This document shows positions 16,372 through 25,379 of a DNA stretch of 64,000 bases, piece after piece. The notes under the pieces are model-generated. The model saw only the letters and a list, made by a program, of their open reading frames with translations, was not told where the DNA came from and did no database searches. The stretch's first letter is position 1. Every line of letters starts with the position of its first letter. A program made the translations under genes and the position numbers. The stretch comes from Gaiellasilicea sp963789355 (GTDB taxonomy: Bacteria > Actinomycetota > Thermoleophilia > Gaiellales > Gaiellaceae), in contig CAWBKK010000004.1 of assembly GCA_963789355.1 (NCBI GenBank), positions 1 through 64,000 on the forward strand. The letters are read 5' to 3'.

Positions 16372-17475
16372 ATGCGCATCACCGTCCTCCCCGGAATCTG
16401 GCCTCCTGACGTCGGCGGCCCGGCGACTCATGCCCCGGAGCTGGCGCGGTTCCTGATCGGCCGGGGCCACTCCGTTCAGGTCGTGACGATGGCCTCCGCG
16501 CCACCGACGGAGAGGCCGTGCCCGATTCAGACCGTCGATCGAGGCCGCCCGTTTCCCATCCGCTACGGCGAGCTGACGGTTCGTGCCGCCGTCGCCGCGC
16601 GCGCGGCCGACGTCGTCTACGCGTCCGCCACCTATGCCGGCGCCGCGGTCGCGACGATCGGCGCGCGGCGGCCCCTCGTCGCGAAGCTCGTGTCCGACCC
16701 GGCCTACGAGCGCGCGCGCCGCTGGGGTCTCTTCGCAGGGACGCTCGAAGAGTTTCAGGAAGCCGGCGGTGCGCGGCTGACGGCCCTGAGGCGCGCGCGA
16801 ACTCAGGCGCTTCGACGTGCCCGCACTCTGGTCGTCCCGAGCCGGTACCTCGCGGAGATCGCCCGCGGCTGGGGTCTCGACGACGAGCGACTCCACGTGA
16901 TCCCGAACCCGGCGCCGCCTGCGCGGGCCGCGACGACCGCGGCCCGCCGCGGACTGGTCTTCGCGGGCCGCCTGACGCGCCAGAAGGCGATGCACGTCGC
17001 CCTGGACGCGCTCGCGCACGTGCCGGCCGCTCAGCTGACGGTCATCGGCGACGGCCCCGATCGCGCCCGCCTCGAGCAGCATGCCCGGGACGCCGGCCTG
17101 AACGGCCGCGTGCGCTTCGTCGGCTCGCTCCCGCGCGACGCGGTGCTCGACGCGCTCGCCGGGGCGGAGGCCGCCGTCCTCTCCAGCGACTGGGAGAACT
17201 ACCCGCACGCCGCGGTCGAGTCGCTCGCAGCCGGCACGCCCCTCGTGGCGACGGCGGTGGGCGGCGTGGGCGAGATCGTCGTCGACGGCGTCAACGGGCT
17301 GCTGGTCCCGCCGGGATCCCCCGAGGCGTTCGGCCACGCGCTCGAGCGGCTGCTCGGATCTCCCGAGCTGCACGCGCGGCTGTCGGACGGCGCCCGGGCG
17401 TCGGTCGTCGAGCTGGGGGCAGACCGGATCTACGGACGCATCGAAGAGCTGCTGGAGGCGGCGCGCCGATCGTGA
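16372..17475 (+). CDS. GT4 family glycosyltransferase
   Basis: A 367-residue GT-B enzyme opening MRITVLPGIWPPDVGGPATH, with the glycine-rich donor or acceptor loop expected of GT4. The donor half contains GLVFAGRLTRQKAMHVALDAL, TVIGDGPDRARLEQ and an acidic motif region ENYPHAAVESLAAGTPLVAT. The ATG at 16372 is the first convincing start; a TTG at 16330 is possible. It begins a three-gene plus-strand run of glycosyltransferases, each overlapping the next by 1 to 4 bases. Confidence 0.87.
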   Translation: MRITVLPGIWPPDVGGPATHAPELARFLIGRGHSVQVVTMASAPPTERPCPIQTVDRGRPFPIRYGELTVRAAVAARAADVVYASATYAGAAVATIGARRPLVAKLVSDPAYERARRWGLFAGTLEEFQEAGGARLTALRRARTQALRRARTLVVPSRYLAEIARGWGLDDERLHVIPNPAPPARAATTAARRGLVFAGRLTRQKAMHVALDALAHVPAAQLTVIGDGPDRARLEQHARDAGLNGRVRFVGSLPRDAVLDALAGAEAAVLSSDWENYPHAAVESLAAGTPLVATAVGGVGEIVVDGVNGLLVPPGSPEAFGHALERLLGSPELHARLSDGARASVVELGADRIYGRIEELLEAARRS

Positions 17476-18647
17476 CGGACGCAGCTGCGGACGGCGAGCG
17501 CCCGCGGATCCTGATGGTCGGGCGGCTCCGGTACAGCCTGCCGCTTCCGGACTGGCTCGCGCGGAAGTTCGATGCGCTGGAGCGCGAGCTCGAGCTTCGC
17601 GTGATCGCCTCGGCTGACCCGCGCAGCCCCGCCACCGACGAGCGCTTTCGCCTGCTCGAGCCGAGCCGGGTCGGCCGGCTCGACGGCGTCCTCTTCTATC
17701 TCCGCCTGCCCTTTCACGTCCGCAGCCAGATCGTCGACTTCCGACCCGAGGCGATCATCGCGGAGAACCCGTACACCGCTGCGGGGGCGCTCGTCGGCCG
17801 AGCGCTCGCCCGCGGGAGCAAGCCCCGGATCGTGCTCGAGGTGCACGGCGACTGGCGGACGGCGACGCGGCTCTACGGGGCGCCCTCGCGCCGGCTCCTG
17901 TCGCCCCTCGCCGACCTCGTCGGGCGTACCGCGCTCCGCCGTGCCGACGCCGTGCGGGCGCTCTCGAGCTACACCGAGGGCCTGGTGGAGGAAGTGCGGG
18001 GAGCTCCGGCGACGGCCTCGTTCGAGGCCTACATGGATCTCTCCACCTTCACCGCGAAGCCGCCCGTGCCGCTCCCGGAGCGGCCGACGGCACTGTTCGT
18101 GGGGGTGCTGGAGGCGTACAAGAACATCGACGGCCTCGCGGCGGCCTGGCGCAAGGTCGCGCGCGAGCTCCCGGAATCCCGCCTGGTGATCGTCGGCGAA
18201 GGCAGCCGCCGGGATGTCGTCGACGACCTGGTCGCAGAGCTCCCCGAGCAGGTCGAGCACATCGAGCAGATCCTCCCGGCCGAAGTGTCCGAGCAGATGG
18301 ATCGCTCCACGGTGCTCGTGCTGCCCTCCCGCTCGGAGGGCCTCGGGCGCGTCCTGGTCGAATCGATGGCCCGCGGGCGCGGGATCGTGGCGAGCCGCGT
18401 CGGCGGGATCCCGGACGTCGCGCGGGACGGTCGCGAAGCGCTTCTCGTCGAGCCCGGAGACGTCGACGAGCTCGCGGCCGCGCTGGTGCGGGCGCTCTCC
18501 GACCGCCCGCTCGCGGAGCGGCTGGGCCTGGCGGCGCTCGCGCGCTACGAAGAGTGGCACACGACCCCGGCCGAGTACGCCGCGCGAGTCAGGTCTCTCG
18601 TCGACGCCTCTCTCCGGGACCCGGAGCCGATGAAAGCTCGCCGCTGA
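17472..18647 (+). CDS. GT4 family glycosyltransferase
   Basis: A 391-residue GT-B enzyme with an acidic N-terminus, then ILMVGRLRYSLPLPDWLARK. The acceptor half has EVHGDWRTATRLYGAPSRR, and the donor half ALFVGVLEAYKNIDGLAAAW, LVIVGEGSRRDVV and the EX7E region SEGLGRVLVESMA. GTG at 17472 overlaps the upstream stop by 4 bases. GEGSRRD and the long acceptor domain make a processive or large-acceptor mannosyl or glucosyl transferase possible, but no specific substrate can be named. Confidence 0.87.
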   Translation: MTDAAADGERPRILMVGRLRYSLPLPDWLARKFDALERELELRVIASADPRSPATDERFRLLEPSRVGRLDGVLFYLRLPFHVRSQIVDFRPEAIIAENPYTAAGALVGRALARGSKPRIVLEVHGDWRTATRLYGAPSRRLLSPLADLVGRTALRRADAVRALSSYTEGLVEEVRGAPATASFEAYMDLSTFTAKPPVPLPERPTALFVGVLEAYKNIDGLAAAWRKVARELPESRLVIVGEGSRRDVVDDLVAELPEQVEHIEQILPAEVSEQMDRSTVLVLPSRSEGLGRVLVESMARGRGIVASRVGGIPDVARDGREALLVEPGDVDELAAALVRALSDRPLAERLGLAALARYEEWHTTPAEYAARVRSLVDASLRDPEPMKARR

Positions 18648-19723
18648 TGCGCCTGATCTTCGTGACCCAGCGCGTGGACGCCGACGACCCGATTCTCGGG
18701 GCGACCGTGGCGAAGCTGCGGGCGCTCGCAGAGCGCTGCGAGGAGCTCGTCGTGATCACGGACCGGATCGGCGTCCACGATCTGCCGGCGAACTGCACGC
18801 TGCACACGTTCGGGGCCTCGACGCGGATCGGCCGCGGCCTCCGCTACATGCGCGCGCTCGTGCCGTTGCTGCTCTCGCGGCGCCGGCCCGACGCGCTGAT
18901 CGCGCACATGTGCCCGATCTATCTCGTGCTCGCGGCCCCGCTGGCGAAGGTCGTGCGGATGCCGCTCGGGATGTGGTACACGCACTGGGCGATCGACTGG
19001 GAGCTGCGGGTCGCGACGGCGCTGGCCGACGTCGCGCTGAGCGTCGACCGCCGCTCCTACCCGATCGATCGGCCGAAGGTGCTGGGGATCGGCCACGGCA
19101 TCGACGTGACGCAGTTCGCAGCTCGCGAAGCGGCTCCCCTCGGGGACGGGACGTTGCGCCTGCTCGCGCTCGGACGCACCTCGCCGTCGAAGGGGTTCGC
19201 CACGCTCGTGCGGGCGTGCGCCCGCGCCAAGCGCGAGGGGCTGGCGCTGCAGGTTGCGATCCACGGTGCGTCGACGACCGAGGAGGAGCGGCGGCATCGC
19301 CGCGAGCTCGAGGCACTGATCGACGCGGAGGGCCTGAACGGCGTGGTCACCGTGGGAGAGGCGGTACCGCGTCCGCTCGTGCCCGAGCTCGTCCGCGCTG
19401 CAGACGCCGTCGTCAACACGACCTGGTCGCAGCCAGCGGGCGGGGCGCTGGACAAGGTCGTGTACGAGGCCGCCGCGTGCGCCGTCCCCGTCCTTGCGTG
19501 CAACCCGTACTTCGACGAGTTCCTCGGCGGGCTTCCGATCGAGCTCCTCTTCCTGAGCGACAACGACGCCGATCTCGCGCGCGCGCTGCACGAGTTCGCC
19601 GGCGCCGATGTGGGCCGGAGGGAGTCGGCAGGCCGCGAGTTGCGACGGCGGGTCGAGGCCGGCCACTCCATCGACAGCTGGGCGGACGCAGTCGTCGCGA
19701 CGGTTCGGCGCCTGCACGACTAG
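18647..19723 (+). CDS. GT4 family glycosyltransferase
   Basis: A 358-residue GT-B-like enzyme. It begins MRLIFVTQRVDADDPILGATV and contains GMWYTHWAIDWELRVATALAD in the acceptor half. The donor half has LLALGRTSPSKGFATLVRAC and an acidic region SQPAGGALDKVVYEAAACAVPVL, where the EX7E motif is modified (no first glutamate is obvious). Start and upstream stop overlap in TGATG. It ends the three-gene run; its TAG stop is part of a 19-base arm of an inverted repeat that fills the following gap. Confidence 0.82.
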   Translation: MRLIFVTQRVDADDPILGATVAKLRALAERCEELVVITDRIGVHDLPANCTLHTFGASTRIGRGLRYMRALVPLLLSRRRPDALIAHMCPIYLVLAAPLAKVVRMPLGMWYTHWAIDWELRVATALADVALSVDRRSYPIDRPKVLGIGHGIDVTQFAAREAAPLGDGTLRLLALGRTSPSKGFATLVRACARAKREGLALQVAIHGASTTEEERRHRRELEALIDAEGLNGVVTVGEAVPRPLVPELVRAADAVVNTTWSQPAGGALDKVVYEAAACAVPVLACNPYFDEFLGGLPIELLFLSDNDADLARALHEFAGADVGRRESAGRELRRRVEAGHSIDSWADAVVATVRRLHD

Positions 19724-19943
19724 ATGACCGATGCCACGTCCCCGGGCGCTCGGCGACGCGATCTGGCGTGTCTGGGACGCTTTCGCCCCATCTGATCGGC
19801 CTGGCGGCCGCTCAGCCGGGCCGTCCGCTTCGCGTGCTCAGTCCGTCACCGATGCCACCAGCATCGGCGACGGCCTGACCCCGCGCCCCAGAGCGGCCAG
19901 CTCACGCCCCGAGACGGGCGTTCCCGCGGCATCAGTCATCTAG
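19720..19943. repeat. Structured intergenic element: outer inverted repeat plus internal hairpin
   Basis: The arms CTAGATGACCGATGCCACG (19720-19738) and, on the minus strand, CTAGATGACTGATGCCGCG (19943-19925) match at 17 of 19 positions. Inside, CCGTCACCGATGC (19843-19855), a 5-base loop and GCATCGGCGACGG (19861-19873) form a 13-bp hairpin with one mismatch. Each outer arm opens a short reading frame starting MTDA (19724-19795 plus, 24 codons; 19939-19838 minus, 34 codons), and the two peptides resemble each other. No long gene is convincing in this 219-base gap. Confidence 0.6.
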
Positions 19944-21484
19944 TGCGGCTCCTCCGCCGCAACGTGATCCTGATCTACGGCGTCCACGCCGTCGGGCTGG
20001 TCTCCGGCCTCGTCGTGACGCCGATCATCGTCGCCGCCCTCGGCACTGAGCAGTTCGGCATCTGGGCGCTGATCGGCTCGATCCTCGGGTTCATCGGCCT
20101 CCTGGACCTCGGAATCGGGCCGTCCGTGATCCGCTTCGCGGCCGAGCAGCGGGGTCGCAACGCTCGCGAGGAGACCAGCCGGCTCGCCTCGACGGCGTTC
20201 GCGATCTACCTCGTCCTGGCGCTCGTCACGACCCTGCTCGCCGTCGCCCTCGCCTGGCTCCTTCCGCTCGTGATCGAGATCTCGGACGAGTACGTGCGAG
20301 CGGCGCAGGTCGCGGTGGTGCTCGCAGTGGGCAGTTTCGTGCTCCGCTTCCCCGTTGGGCTCTTCAGCTACCTGCTCGCCGGCCAGCAGCGCTACGACGT
20401 GCTCAACATCGGCATCCTTTTCGGCGCGGTCCTGTACTTCGTGCTCGCCGCGGGGATCCTGTACCTGGCCGGTGGCGGCCTCGTGGCGCTGACGCTGATC
20501 ACCGTGGGGGTGACGGCGGTTCGGCTCCTGCTGCCGCTCTTCTGGCTGAAGCGCGAGCTGCCAGACCTTCGCCTGCGGCGCCAGTTCGTCACGGTTCGCG
20601 AGGCGAAGCAGCTCCTCAGCTTCAGCTCCCGGAACATGCTGATCCAGGTCGCGTCGAAGGTCGTCTTCTCGACCGACGTGATCGTCGTCGGCGTGATCTT
20701 CGGGAGCGTTGCGGCAGGCGTCTATGGGATTCCGGCCAAGCTCTTCGCCCTCGCCTACGCCGTCGGGATCGCCTCGACCATGCTGCTCTTTCCACTCCTG
20801 TCCGAGCTCGAGGGGGCGGATGACCGGGAACGACAGGAGCGCTACCTGCTCGCGGGCGTCCGGCTCGGTCTCGCCGTGGTCGTCGCGGTGGGGCTGCCGC
20901 TCGTGTTCCTGCCCGACCGCTTTCTCGAGGCGTGGCTGCCCTCCGAGTTCGACGTCTCGACCAGCGGGCCGATCCTCGCGATCCTGATGGTCAGCCTCCT
21001 CTTCGCTCAGCCCGGCCATCTCCTCGCGCAGTACCTCGTCGCGCGCGGACGGCACGGCCGGCTGGCGATTGCACGCCTCGCGACCGTGGCAGTGAACTTG
21101 GCGCTCTCGATCACGCTCGCCCTTTGGGTTGGGCTCTGGGGCGTCGCGCTCGCCACGCTCGTCACCGAGACCCTGTCGGTCACGGTCGTGCTGCCGTACC
21201 TCCTGCGGCGAGAGTCGTCGGCTTCGCTGCGGGCGTTGGCTGCCGCGTGGCTGCGGCCGGTCGGGCTGGGCGCCCTCGCGGCGATCCCGACCCTGCTCCT
21301 CCTGGGACGCCTCCTCGATGTCGACACACTCCTCGAGTTCATCGGGGTGGGCGTGTGCTGGCTCGCGCTCTACGGCGCGCTGATCTGGCGGTTTGCGATG
21401 GGCGAGTCCGAGCGACGGACGATCACCGAGGCGTTCGGCCGCGCGTCGCCCGTGGTCGCGGACGCCGATCAACCACTGCAGTAG
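19943..21484 (+). CDS. Polysaccharide flippase (Wzx/MATE-like)
   Basis: A 513-residue membrane protein with about fourteen hydrophobic helices. The N-terminus MRLLRRNVILIYGVHAVGLVSG and the following AALGTEQFGIWALIGSILGF are typical of Wzx-type exporters. The internal RFPVGLFSYLLAGQQRYD and SFSSRNMLIQVASKVVFSTD also fit. It flips undecaprenyl-linked repeat units from cytoplasm to outside. The GTG start lies at the end of the inverted repeat that fills the gap upstream; no -10 hexamer was found at the usual spacing. It is followed, after 52 bases, by the initiating phosphotransferase, which is a sensible functional pair. Confidence 0.85.
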   Translation: MRLLRRNVILIYGVHAVGLVSGLVVTPIIVAALGTEQFGIWALIGSILGFIGLLDLGIGPSVIRFAAEQRGRNAREETSRLASTAFAIYLVLALVTTLLAVALAWLLPLVIEISDEYVRAAQVAVVLAVGSFVLRFPVGLFSYLLAGQQRYDVLNIGILFGAVLYFVLAAGILYLAGGGLVALTLITVGVTAVRLLLPLFWLKRELPDLRLRRQFVTVREAKQLLSFSSRNMLIQVASKVVFSTDVIVVGVIFGSVAAGVYGIPAKLFALAYAVGIASTMLLFPLLSELEGADDRERQERYLLAGVRLGLAVVVAVGLPLVFLPDRFLEAWLPSEFDVSTSGPILAILMVSLLFAQPGHLLAQYLVARGRHGRLAIARLATVAVNLALSITLALWVGLWGVALATLVTETLSVTVVLPYLLRRESSASLRALAAAWLRPVGLGALAAIPTLLLLGRLLDVDTLLEFIGVGVCWLALYGALIWRFAMGESERRTITEAFGRASPVVADADQPLQ

Positions 21485-21523
21485 AAGCCCGGCCGCGAAA
21501 TCGGATCTGCCCGGGCGTTCTCG

Positions 21524-21529
21524 TAGAAT
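21524..21529 (+). promoter_or_regulatory. TAGAAT -10 element, leaderless type
   Basis: TAGAAT is followed by a 7-base spacer and the GTG at 21537. It lies in the 52-base gap after the flippase stop. Confidence 0.55.
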
Positions 21530-21536
21530 CCGCCCG

Positions 21537-23027
21537 GTGCCGTCCGAGCCAGTAGCTCCGCCTCCAGTCGGCGTCGCGGAGGAACCCGTCCGCAGCGCCC
21601 CGGCGACCGCGGACCGCCGATCCGGCAGGCCGTATCTGCTCAGGAGCGTGCCGCTCCGCAGCCTCGTCCGGCGCGTGGCGGCGATCGTCACGCTGGCGCT
21701 GCTCGACGCGGCCGGCCTCGCGCTCGGGCTCTACTCGGCGCTCGTCCTCCGCAGCATCGTCTTCGGCGACCCGGTCTTCTGGAATCTGCTCTGGGACGCA
21801 GGCCCGGGGGAGTGGCTGCCCTTCCTGATTCCAATCACCTGGCTCGTCTTCTGGCAGGCAGGACTGTACGCCGGCCGGGAGCGCCGTGCCGGAGCCGGGA
21901 AGATCGCGTCGTCGATCGTTCTCGTCGCGGCGATCACGCTTGCGTTCGGCTGGGGCACGGATTACGACTTCACCACCTCCGGCCTGATCCCGACGGCGTG
22001 CATCACCTCTGCCCTCGCGATCGGAGGCTTCCGGGCAGCCTACGAGTCGTTGACGCTCGAGGTGCAGCGGCTGTTGCGGGTGAAGCGCCGCGTGCTGCTG
22101 ATCGGCGAGGGTCAGCATCTCGAGTCGCTCCAGCGGGTGCTCACGTCCTCGCGGCGACCGCTCGCGTACGACCTCGTCGGCTCGTTCGCGCCGGATCGGG
22201 ACGGGCCGCTGGAGGTCCGGCTCGAGCAGGTGCGGCCGGACGAGATCGTGCTCAGCGAGGGGGGCTTCGCCGAGGCGACCGTGCTCGAGCTGGTCGAGAC
22301 GGCACACAGGGCGGGCGTGCGGGTGCGGATCGCCCCGAAGACGACCGAGCTGCTGCTCCAGCGTGGCGAGTACGTGCCGGGCCAGGGGGTGCCGCTCTTC
22401 GAGCTGCAACCGCCCGTCCTCGCGGGTGCTGACTGGCTGGTCAAGCGCGCGTTCGACCTGATCGTCAGCGCGATCGTCGTCCTCGTCGGGCTCCCGCTCT
22501 GGGCTCTGATCGCCCTCGCGATCAAGCTCGACTCGCGCGGTCCCGTTCTCTACCGCGACCGGCGGGTCGGGGTCGGCGAGCTCCAGTTCGGGTTGCTCAA
22601 GTTCCGGACGATGGTGGAGGGCGCTGCCGAGCAGCAGGCGGTGCTCGAGGCGCAGAACGAGGCGGGCGGCGCCCTCTTCAAGATCCGCGACGACCCGCGG
22701 GTGACGCGCGTGGGCCGGGTGCTCCGGCGGTTCTCGCTCGACGAGCTCCCGCAGGTGCTGAACGTGCTCGCCGGCGAGATGAGCCTCGTCGGGCCGCGCC
22801 CGCTCCCCCTGCGCGACTTCCGGCAGCTGGAGGCGTGGCATCGCAAGCGCTACCACGTGCTGCCGGGGATCACCGGTCTCTGGCAGATCTCCGGCCGCTC
22901 GAACCTGACCTTCGACGACCTCGTGCGGCTGGACTTCTACTACATCGAGAACTGGTCGATCTGGCTCGACATCTCGATCCTCGTCAAGACGCTGCCGGCC
23001 GTGCTGGCGGGCCGCGGTGCGTACTAG
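21537..23027 (+). CDS. Polyprenyl glycosylphosphotransferase (WbaP/CpsE-like initiating enzyme)
   Basis: A 496-residue enzyme that transfers a sugar-1-phosphate from a nucleotide sugar to undecaprenyl phosphate and so starts glycan assembly. The N-terminal half has about five helices and a Rossmann-like domain (VLLIGEGQHLESLQRVL). The C-terminal catalytic domain runs from about residue 300: KRAFDLIVSAIVVLVG, LYRDRRVGVGELQFGLLKFRTM, RFSLDELPQVLNVLAGEMS, LVGPRPLPLRDF and LPGITGLWQISGRS. Length and layout match the WbaP group. GTG at 21537 follows a TAGAAT element by 7 bases. The locus also has a WecA-like initiator at 44854, so two lipid-linked chains may be built. Confidence 0.93.
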   Translation: MPSEPVAPPPVGVAEEPVRSAPATADRRSGRPYLLRSVPLRSLVRRVAAIVTLALLDAAGLALGLYSALVLRSIVFGDPVFWNLLWDAGPGEWLPFLIPITWLVFWQAGLYAGRERRAGAGKIASSIVLVAAITLAFGWGTDYDFTTSGLIPTACITSALAIGGFRAAYESLTLEVQRLLRVKRRVLLIGEGQHLESLQRVLTSSRRPLAYDLVGSFAPDRDGPLEVRLEQVRPDEIVLSEGGFAEATVLELVETAHRAGVRVRIAPKTTELLLQRGEYVPGQGVPLFELQPPVLAGADWLVKRAFDLIVSAIVVLVGLPLWALIALAIKLDSRGPVLYRDRRVGVGELQFGLLKFRTMVEGAAEQQAVLEAQNEAGGALFKIRDDPRVTRVGRVLRRFSLDELPQVLNVLAGEMSLVGPRPLPLRDFRQLEAWHRKRYHVLPGITGLWQISGRSNLTFDDLVRLDFYYIENWSIWLDISILVKTLPAVLAGRGAY

Positions 23028-23068
23028 CGGCGCGCCTCCGTCCTTACGGCGCCTTCATCCCCGCTCCC

Positions 23069-23074
23069 TATGCT
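23069..23074 (+). promoter_or_regulatory. TATGCT -10 element, leaderless type
   Basis: TATGCT precedes the GTG at 23082 by 7 bases. The ATG at 23070 is inside the hexamer and is therefore unlikely to be the start. Confidence 0.5.
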
Positions 23075-23081
23075 GTCCAGC

Positions 23082-24296
23082 GTGAAGGCCCCGAAGATCC
23101 TCGCCGTCGCGTCGGCGGTCGACCTCGACTACCGCTACGGCTGCACACCGGCGTGGTGGCAGCTCTGGAAGGGGCTGTACGAGGTCGGCGCCGACCTGAT
23201 CGTGACGCCCTACCGCGGCCGGCCGGTCGAGTCGCCCTGGTGGCGGACGGCTCCGAACCCGACCTGGGTCGAGGGCGAGAGCTTCGCCGCCGTGCGCGGC
23301 GGGATCGCGCGGCTGAAGGGCGACAGGTACCTCCGCCGGGCCGAGGATTCCCCCGACGAGACCGTCTTCGACAAGGCGACCCGCGAGGCGATCTGGCGCT
23401 GGGTGACGCCGCGCTGGAAGCGGCACCTGACGAAGGTGCTCGAGCGCGAGAAGAACGTCGACGCGGTCGTCGTCTTCACCGTCCCGATGGCGCACTTCCG
23501 CGGCATTCCCACCTTCCTGCGCGAGCGCTTCGGCGTGCCGGTGGTCTTCTACGACGGCGACGTGCCGATGAGCCTGCCCGAGTTCGGCGGCATGGACACA
23601 GGGTTCAACTACTACCACGGCGCCGATCCGTCCGAGTACGACCTCGTCGTCTCGAATTCCGAGGGCGGCCTGCCGAGCCTGCTCGAGCTGGGGGCGAAGC
23701 GCGCGGAGGCGGTCTTCTGGGGCGCCGATCCCGAGTTCTTCGCGCCGAAGCCGGTCGAGAAGCTGCACGACGTCTTCTTCTACGGCTACGGGGACAAGTT
23801 CCGCCGCGACTGGATGGCGGCGATGGTGGGCGAGCCGAGCCGGGCCGCACCCGAGCTCGAGTTCGCTCTCGGCGGCCGCGACTTCCAGGGCGACACGGGT
23901 CGAGCCTGGCTGGTCGGCGACGTCCCCTTCAACGCCTTCAACCAGGCGATCTCGGCCTCGCGGATCAACCTGAACATCACGCGCCGCTCGCACGCCACCG
24001 TGCCCGCTTCGTCGTCGTGCCGCCCGTTCGAGCTCGCGAGCGCGGGGGCCGCGATCGTCTCGAACCCCTACGAGGGGATCGAGCGCTGGTTCGAGCCGGG
24101 GCAGGAGCTGCTGATCGTCTCGGACGCCGACGAGGCGCTCGCCGCCTACCGCGGCCTCCTCGACGATCCGGCGCAGGCGGAGGCGATGGGTGCCCGCGCC
24201 CGCGAGCGCGTGCTGGACGAGCACACCTACGCGCACCGGGCCCGGCAGCTGCTCTCGCTCGTCGGCCTCGGCGTCCCGGCAGGCGCACGTGCCTAG
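23082..24296 (+). CDS. CgeB-like glycosyltransferase
   Basis: A 404-residue protein of the CgeB/spore-maturation type GT-B group. It contains WWQLWKGLYEVGADLIVTP, GIPTFLRERFGVPVVFYDGD, and FNYYHGADPSEYDLVVSNSEGG. The C-terminal donor-binding part holds FNAFNQAISASRINLNITR and RPFELASAGAAIVSNPYEGIER, the signature area of the glycosyl-transferase 1_2 domain. Proteins of this group glycosylate surface polymers or proteins. GTG at 23082 is chosen on promoter spacing. Its end overlaps the GT2 gene by 8 bases. Confidence 0.8.
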   Translation: MKAPKILAVASAVDLDYRYGCTPAWWQLWKGLYEVGADLIVTPYRGRPVESPWWRTAPNPTWVEGESFAAVRGGIARLKGDRYLRRAEDSPDETVFDKATREAIWRWVTPRWKRHLTKVLEREKNVDAVVVFTVPMAHFRGIPTFLRERFGVPVVFYDGDVPMSLPEFGGMDTGFNYYHGADPSEYDLVVSNSEGGLPSLLELGAKRAEAVFWGADPEFFAPKPVEKLHDVFFYGYGDKFRRDWMAAMVGEPSRAAPELEFALGGRDFQGDTGRAWLVGDVPFNAFNQAISASRINLNITRRSHATVPASSSCRPFELASAGAAIVSNPYEGIERWFEPGQELLIVSDADEALAAYRGLLDDPAQAEAMGARARERVLDEHTYAHRARQLLSLVGLGVPAGARA

Positions 24297-25011
24297 CCAC
24301 CGGCTCGCGATCGTCCCGGCCCGCAACGAGGAGGACGCGGTCGGCCGCGTCGTCGAGGAGCTGCGGGCGTTCGACCCAGAGCTCGACGTCGTCGTGATCG
24401 ACGACGGCTCCGAGGACCTGACAGCGGCGCGCGCGGCCGCGGCGGGGGCCGCCGTCGTCAGACTCCCGTTCAACCTCGGGATCGGGGGCGCCGTCCAGAC
24501 CGGCTTCAAGTACGCGCTCGAGCACGGCTACGACACCGTGATCCGGCTCGACGGCGACGGCCAGCACGATCCGCAGCAGATCCCGAACCTGCTCGGGCCG
24601 CTCGAGCGCGACGACGCCGACGTGGTGGTCGGCTCGCGCTTCGCCGAGGGCGGCGGCGACTACAAAGCCCCGTTCGCCCGTCGCGCCGGGATCCGCTGGT
24701 TCGCCCAGCTCGTCTCGCTCCTGACCCGGCAGAAGCTGACCGACACGACCTCCGGCTTCCAGGCCGTCAACGCCCGCGCGATCCGGCTCTTCGCCGCCGA
24801 CTATCCGCACGACTACCCCGAGGTCGAGGCCGTGGTCATGGTCGTGCGGCACCGGCTGCGGATCCTCGAGGTGCCGGCGCAGATGCGCGGCCGCGAGACC
24901 GGACGCTCGTCGATCACGCTCCTGCGCTCGCTCTACTACGCGATCAAGGTGACGCTGGCCCTGCTCGTCGGCATCTTTCGCCGTCGGGTCGTTCCGCTGG
25001 AGGAAGGGTGA
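24289..25011 (+). CDS. GT2 family glycosyltransferase (polyprenyl-phosphate type)
   Basis: A 240-residue GT-A enzyme of the DPM1-like subgroup, which transfers a hexose from a nucleotide sugar to polyprenyl phosphate. Seen: AIVPARNEEDAVGRVVEEL, VVVIDDGSEDLT, FNLGIGGAVQTGFKYAL, the metal-binding DGDGQHDPQQI, VVGSRFAEGG, and TSGFQAVNARAIRLFA. There is one hydrophobic tail segment. GTG at 24289 overlaps the CgeB-like gene, and its stop overlaps the DUF2304 gene by 4 bases. The GT2/DUF2304 pair occurs widely in surface polysaccharide loci and could supply lipid-linked sugar to the GT-C proteins in this region. Confidence 0.9.
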   Translation: MPSHRLAIVPARNEEDAVGRVVEELRAFDPELDVVVIDDGSEDLTAARAAAAGAAVVRLPFNLGIGGAVQTGFKYALEHGYDTVIRLDGDGQHDPQQIPNLLGPLERDDADVVVGSRFAEGGGDYKAPFARRAGIRWFAQLVSLLTRQKLTDTTSGFQAVNARAIRLFAADYPHDYPEVEAVVMVVRHRLRILEVPAQMRGRETGRSSITLLRSLYYAIKVTLALLVGIFRRRVVPLEEG

Positions 25012-25379
25012 ATCCTGTGACGCCGCTCTACGTCTCGATTGCTGCCACGGTCGCGTCGATCCTGCTGATCCTGATCGTCCTCGAGCTGATTCGGAGCCGC
25101 CGCCTGCGCGAGCGGTACGCGCTGCTCTGGCTCGTCACCGGCTCCGTCCTGCTCGTCCTCTCGGTCTGGCGCGGGGGCCTGAACACGATCGCCGGCTGGG
25201 TCGGCGTCACCGGCTACCCGCCGGCAGTGCTCTTCGCGGTCGCGACCCTGTTCATCCTGGCGGTGCTGCTCCACTACTCGACCGTGATCTCGAAGCTGGC
25301 GGATCAAAACGTGATCCTGGCGCAGCGGCTGGCCTTGCTCGAGCAGCGCGGTCGGTCCGAGCGCGAGCGCAGCGCCTAG
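25008..25379 (+). CDS. DUF2304 family small membrane protein
   Basis: A 123-residue protein with three hydrophobic helices (about 8 to 28, 38 to 55 and 72 to 90) and a C-terminal amphipathic or coiled tail (STVISKLADQNVILAQRLALLEQR). The conserved LRERYALLWLVTGSVLLVLS identifies it as DUF2304. It is almost always next to a polyprenyl-phosphate glycosyltransferase and probably anchors or regulates it; that role is inferred from context. GTG at 25008 overlaps the GT2 stop. Its TAG stop shares the tetramer CTAG with the stop of the convergent gene. Confidence 0.85.
   Translation: MNPVTPLYVSIAATVASILLILIVLELIRSRRLRERYALLWLVTGSVLLVLSVWRGGLNTIAGWVGVTGYPPAVLFAVATLFILAVLLHYSTVISKLADQNVILAQRLALLEQRGRSERERSA

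Noticed and set aside
19731..19943. 70-residue plus-strand gene in the gap before the second flippase
   Set aside because: Its frame runs through the inverted repeat and central hairpin, composition is Ser/Arg/Pro-rich, and no promoter or ribosome site is seen; the repeat structure explains the sequence better.
21524..21537. Riboswitch or long leader before the initiating phosphotransferase
   Set aside because: The 52-base gap holds only the TAGAAT element and has no room for a structured aptamer.
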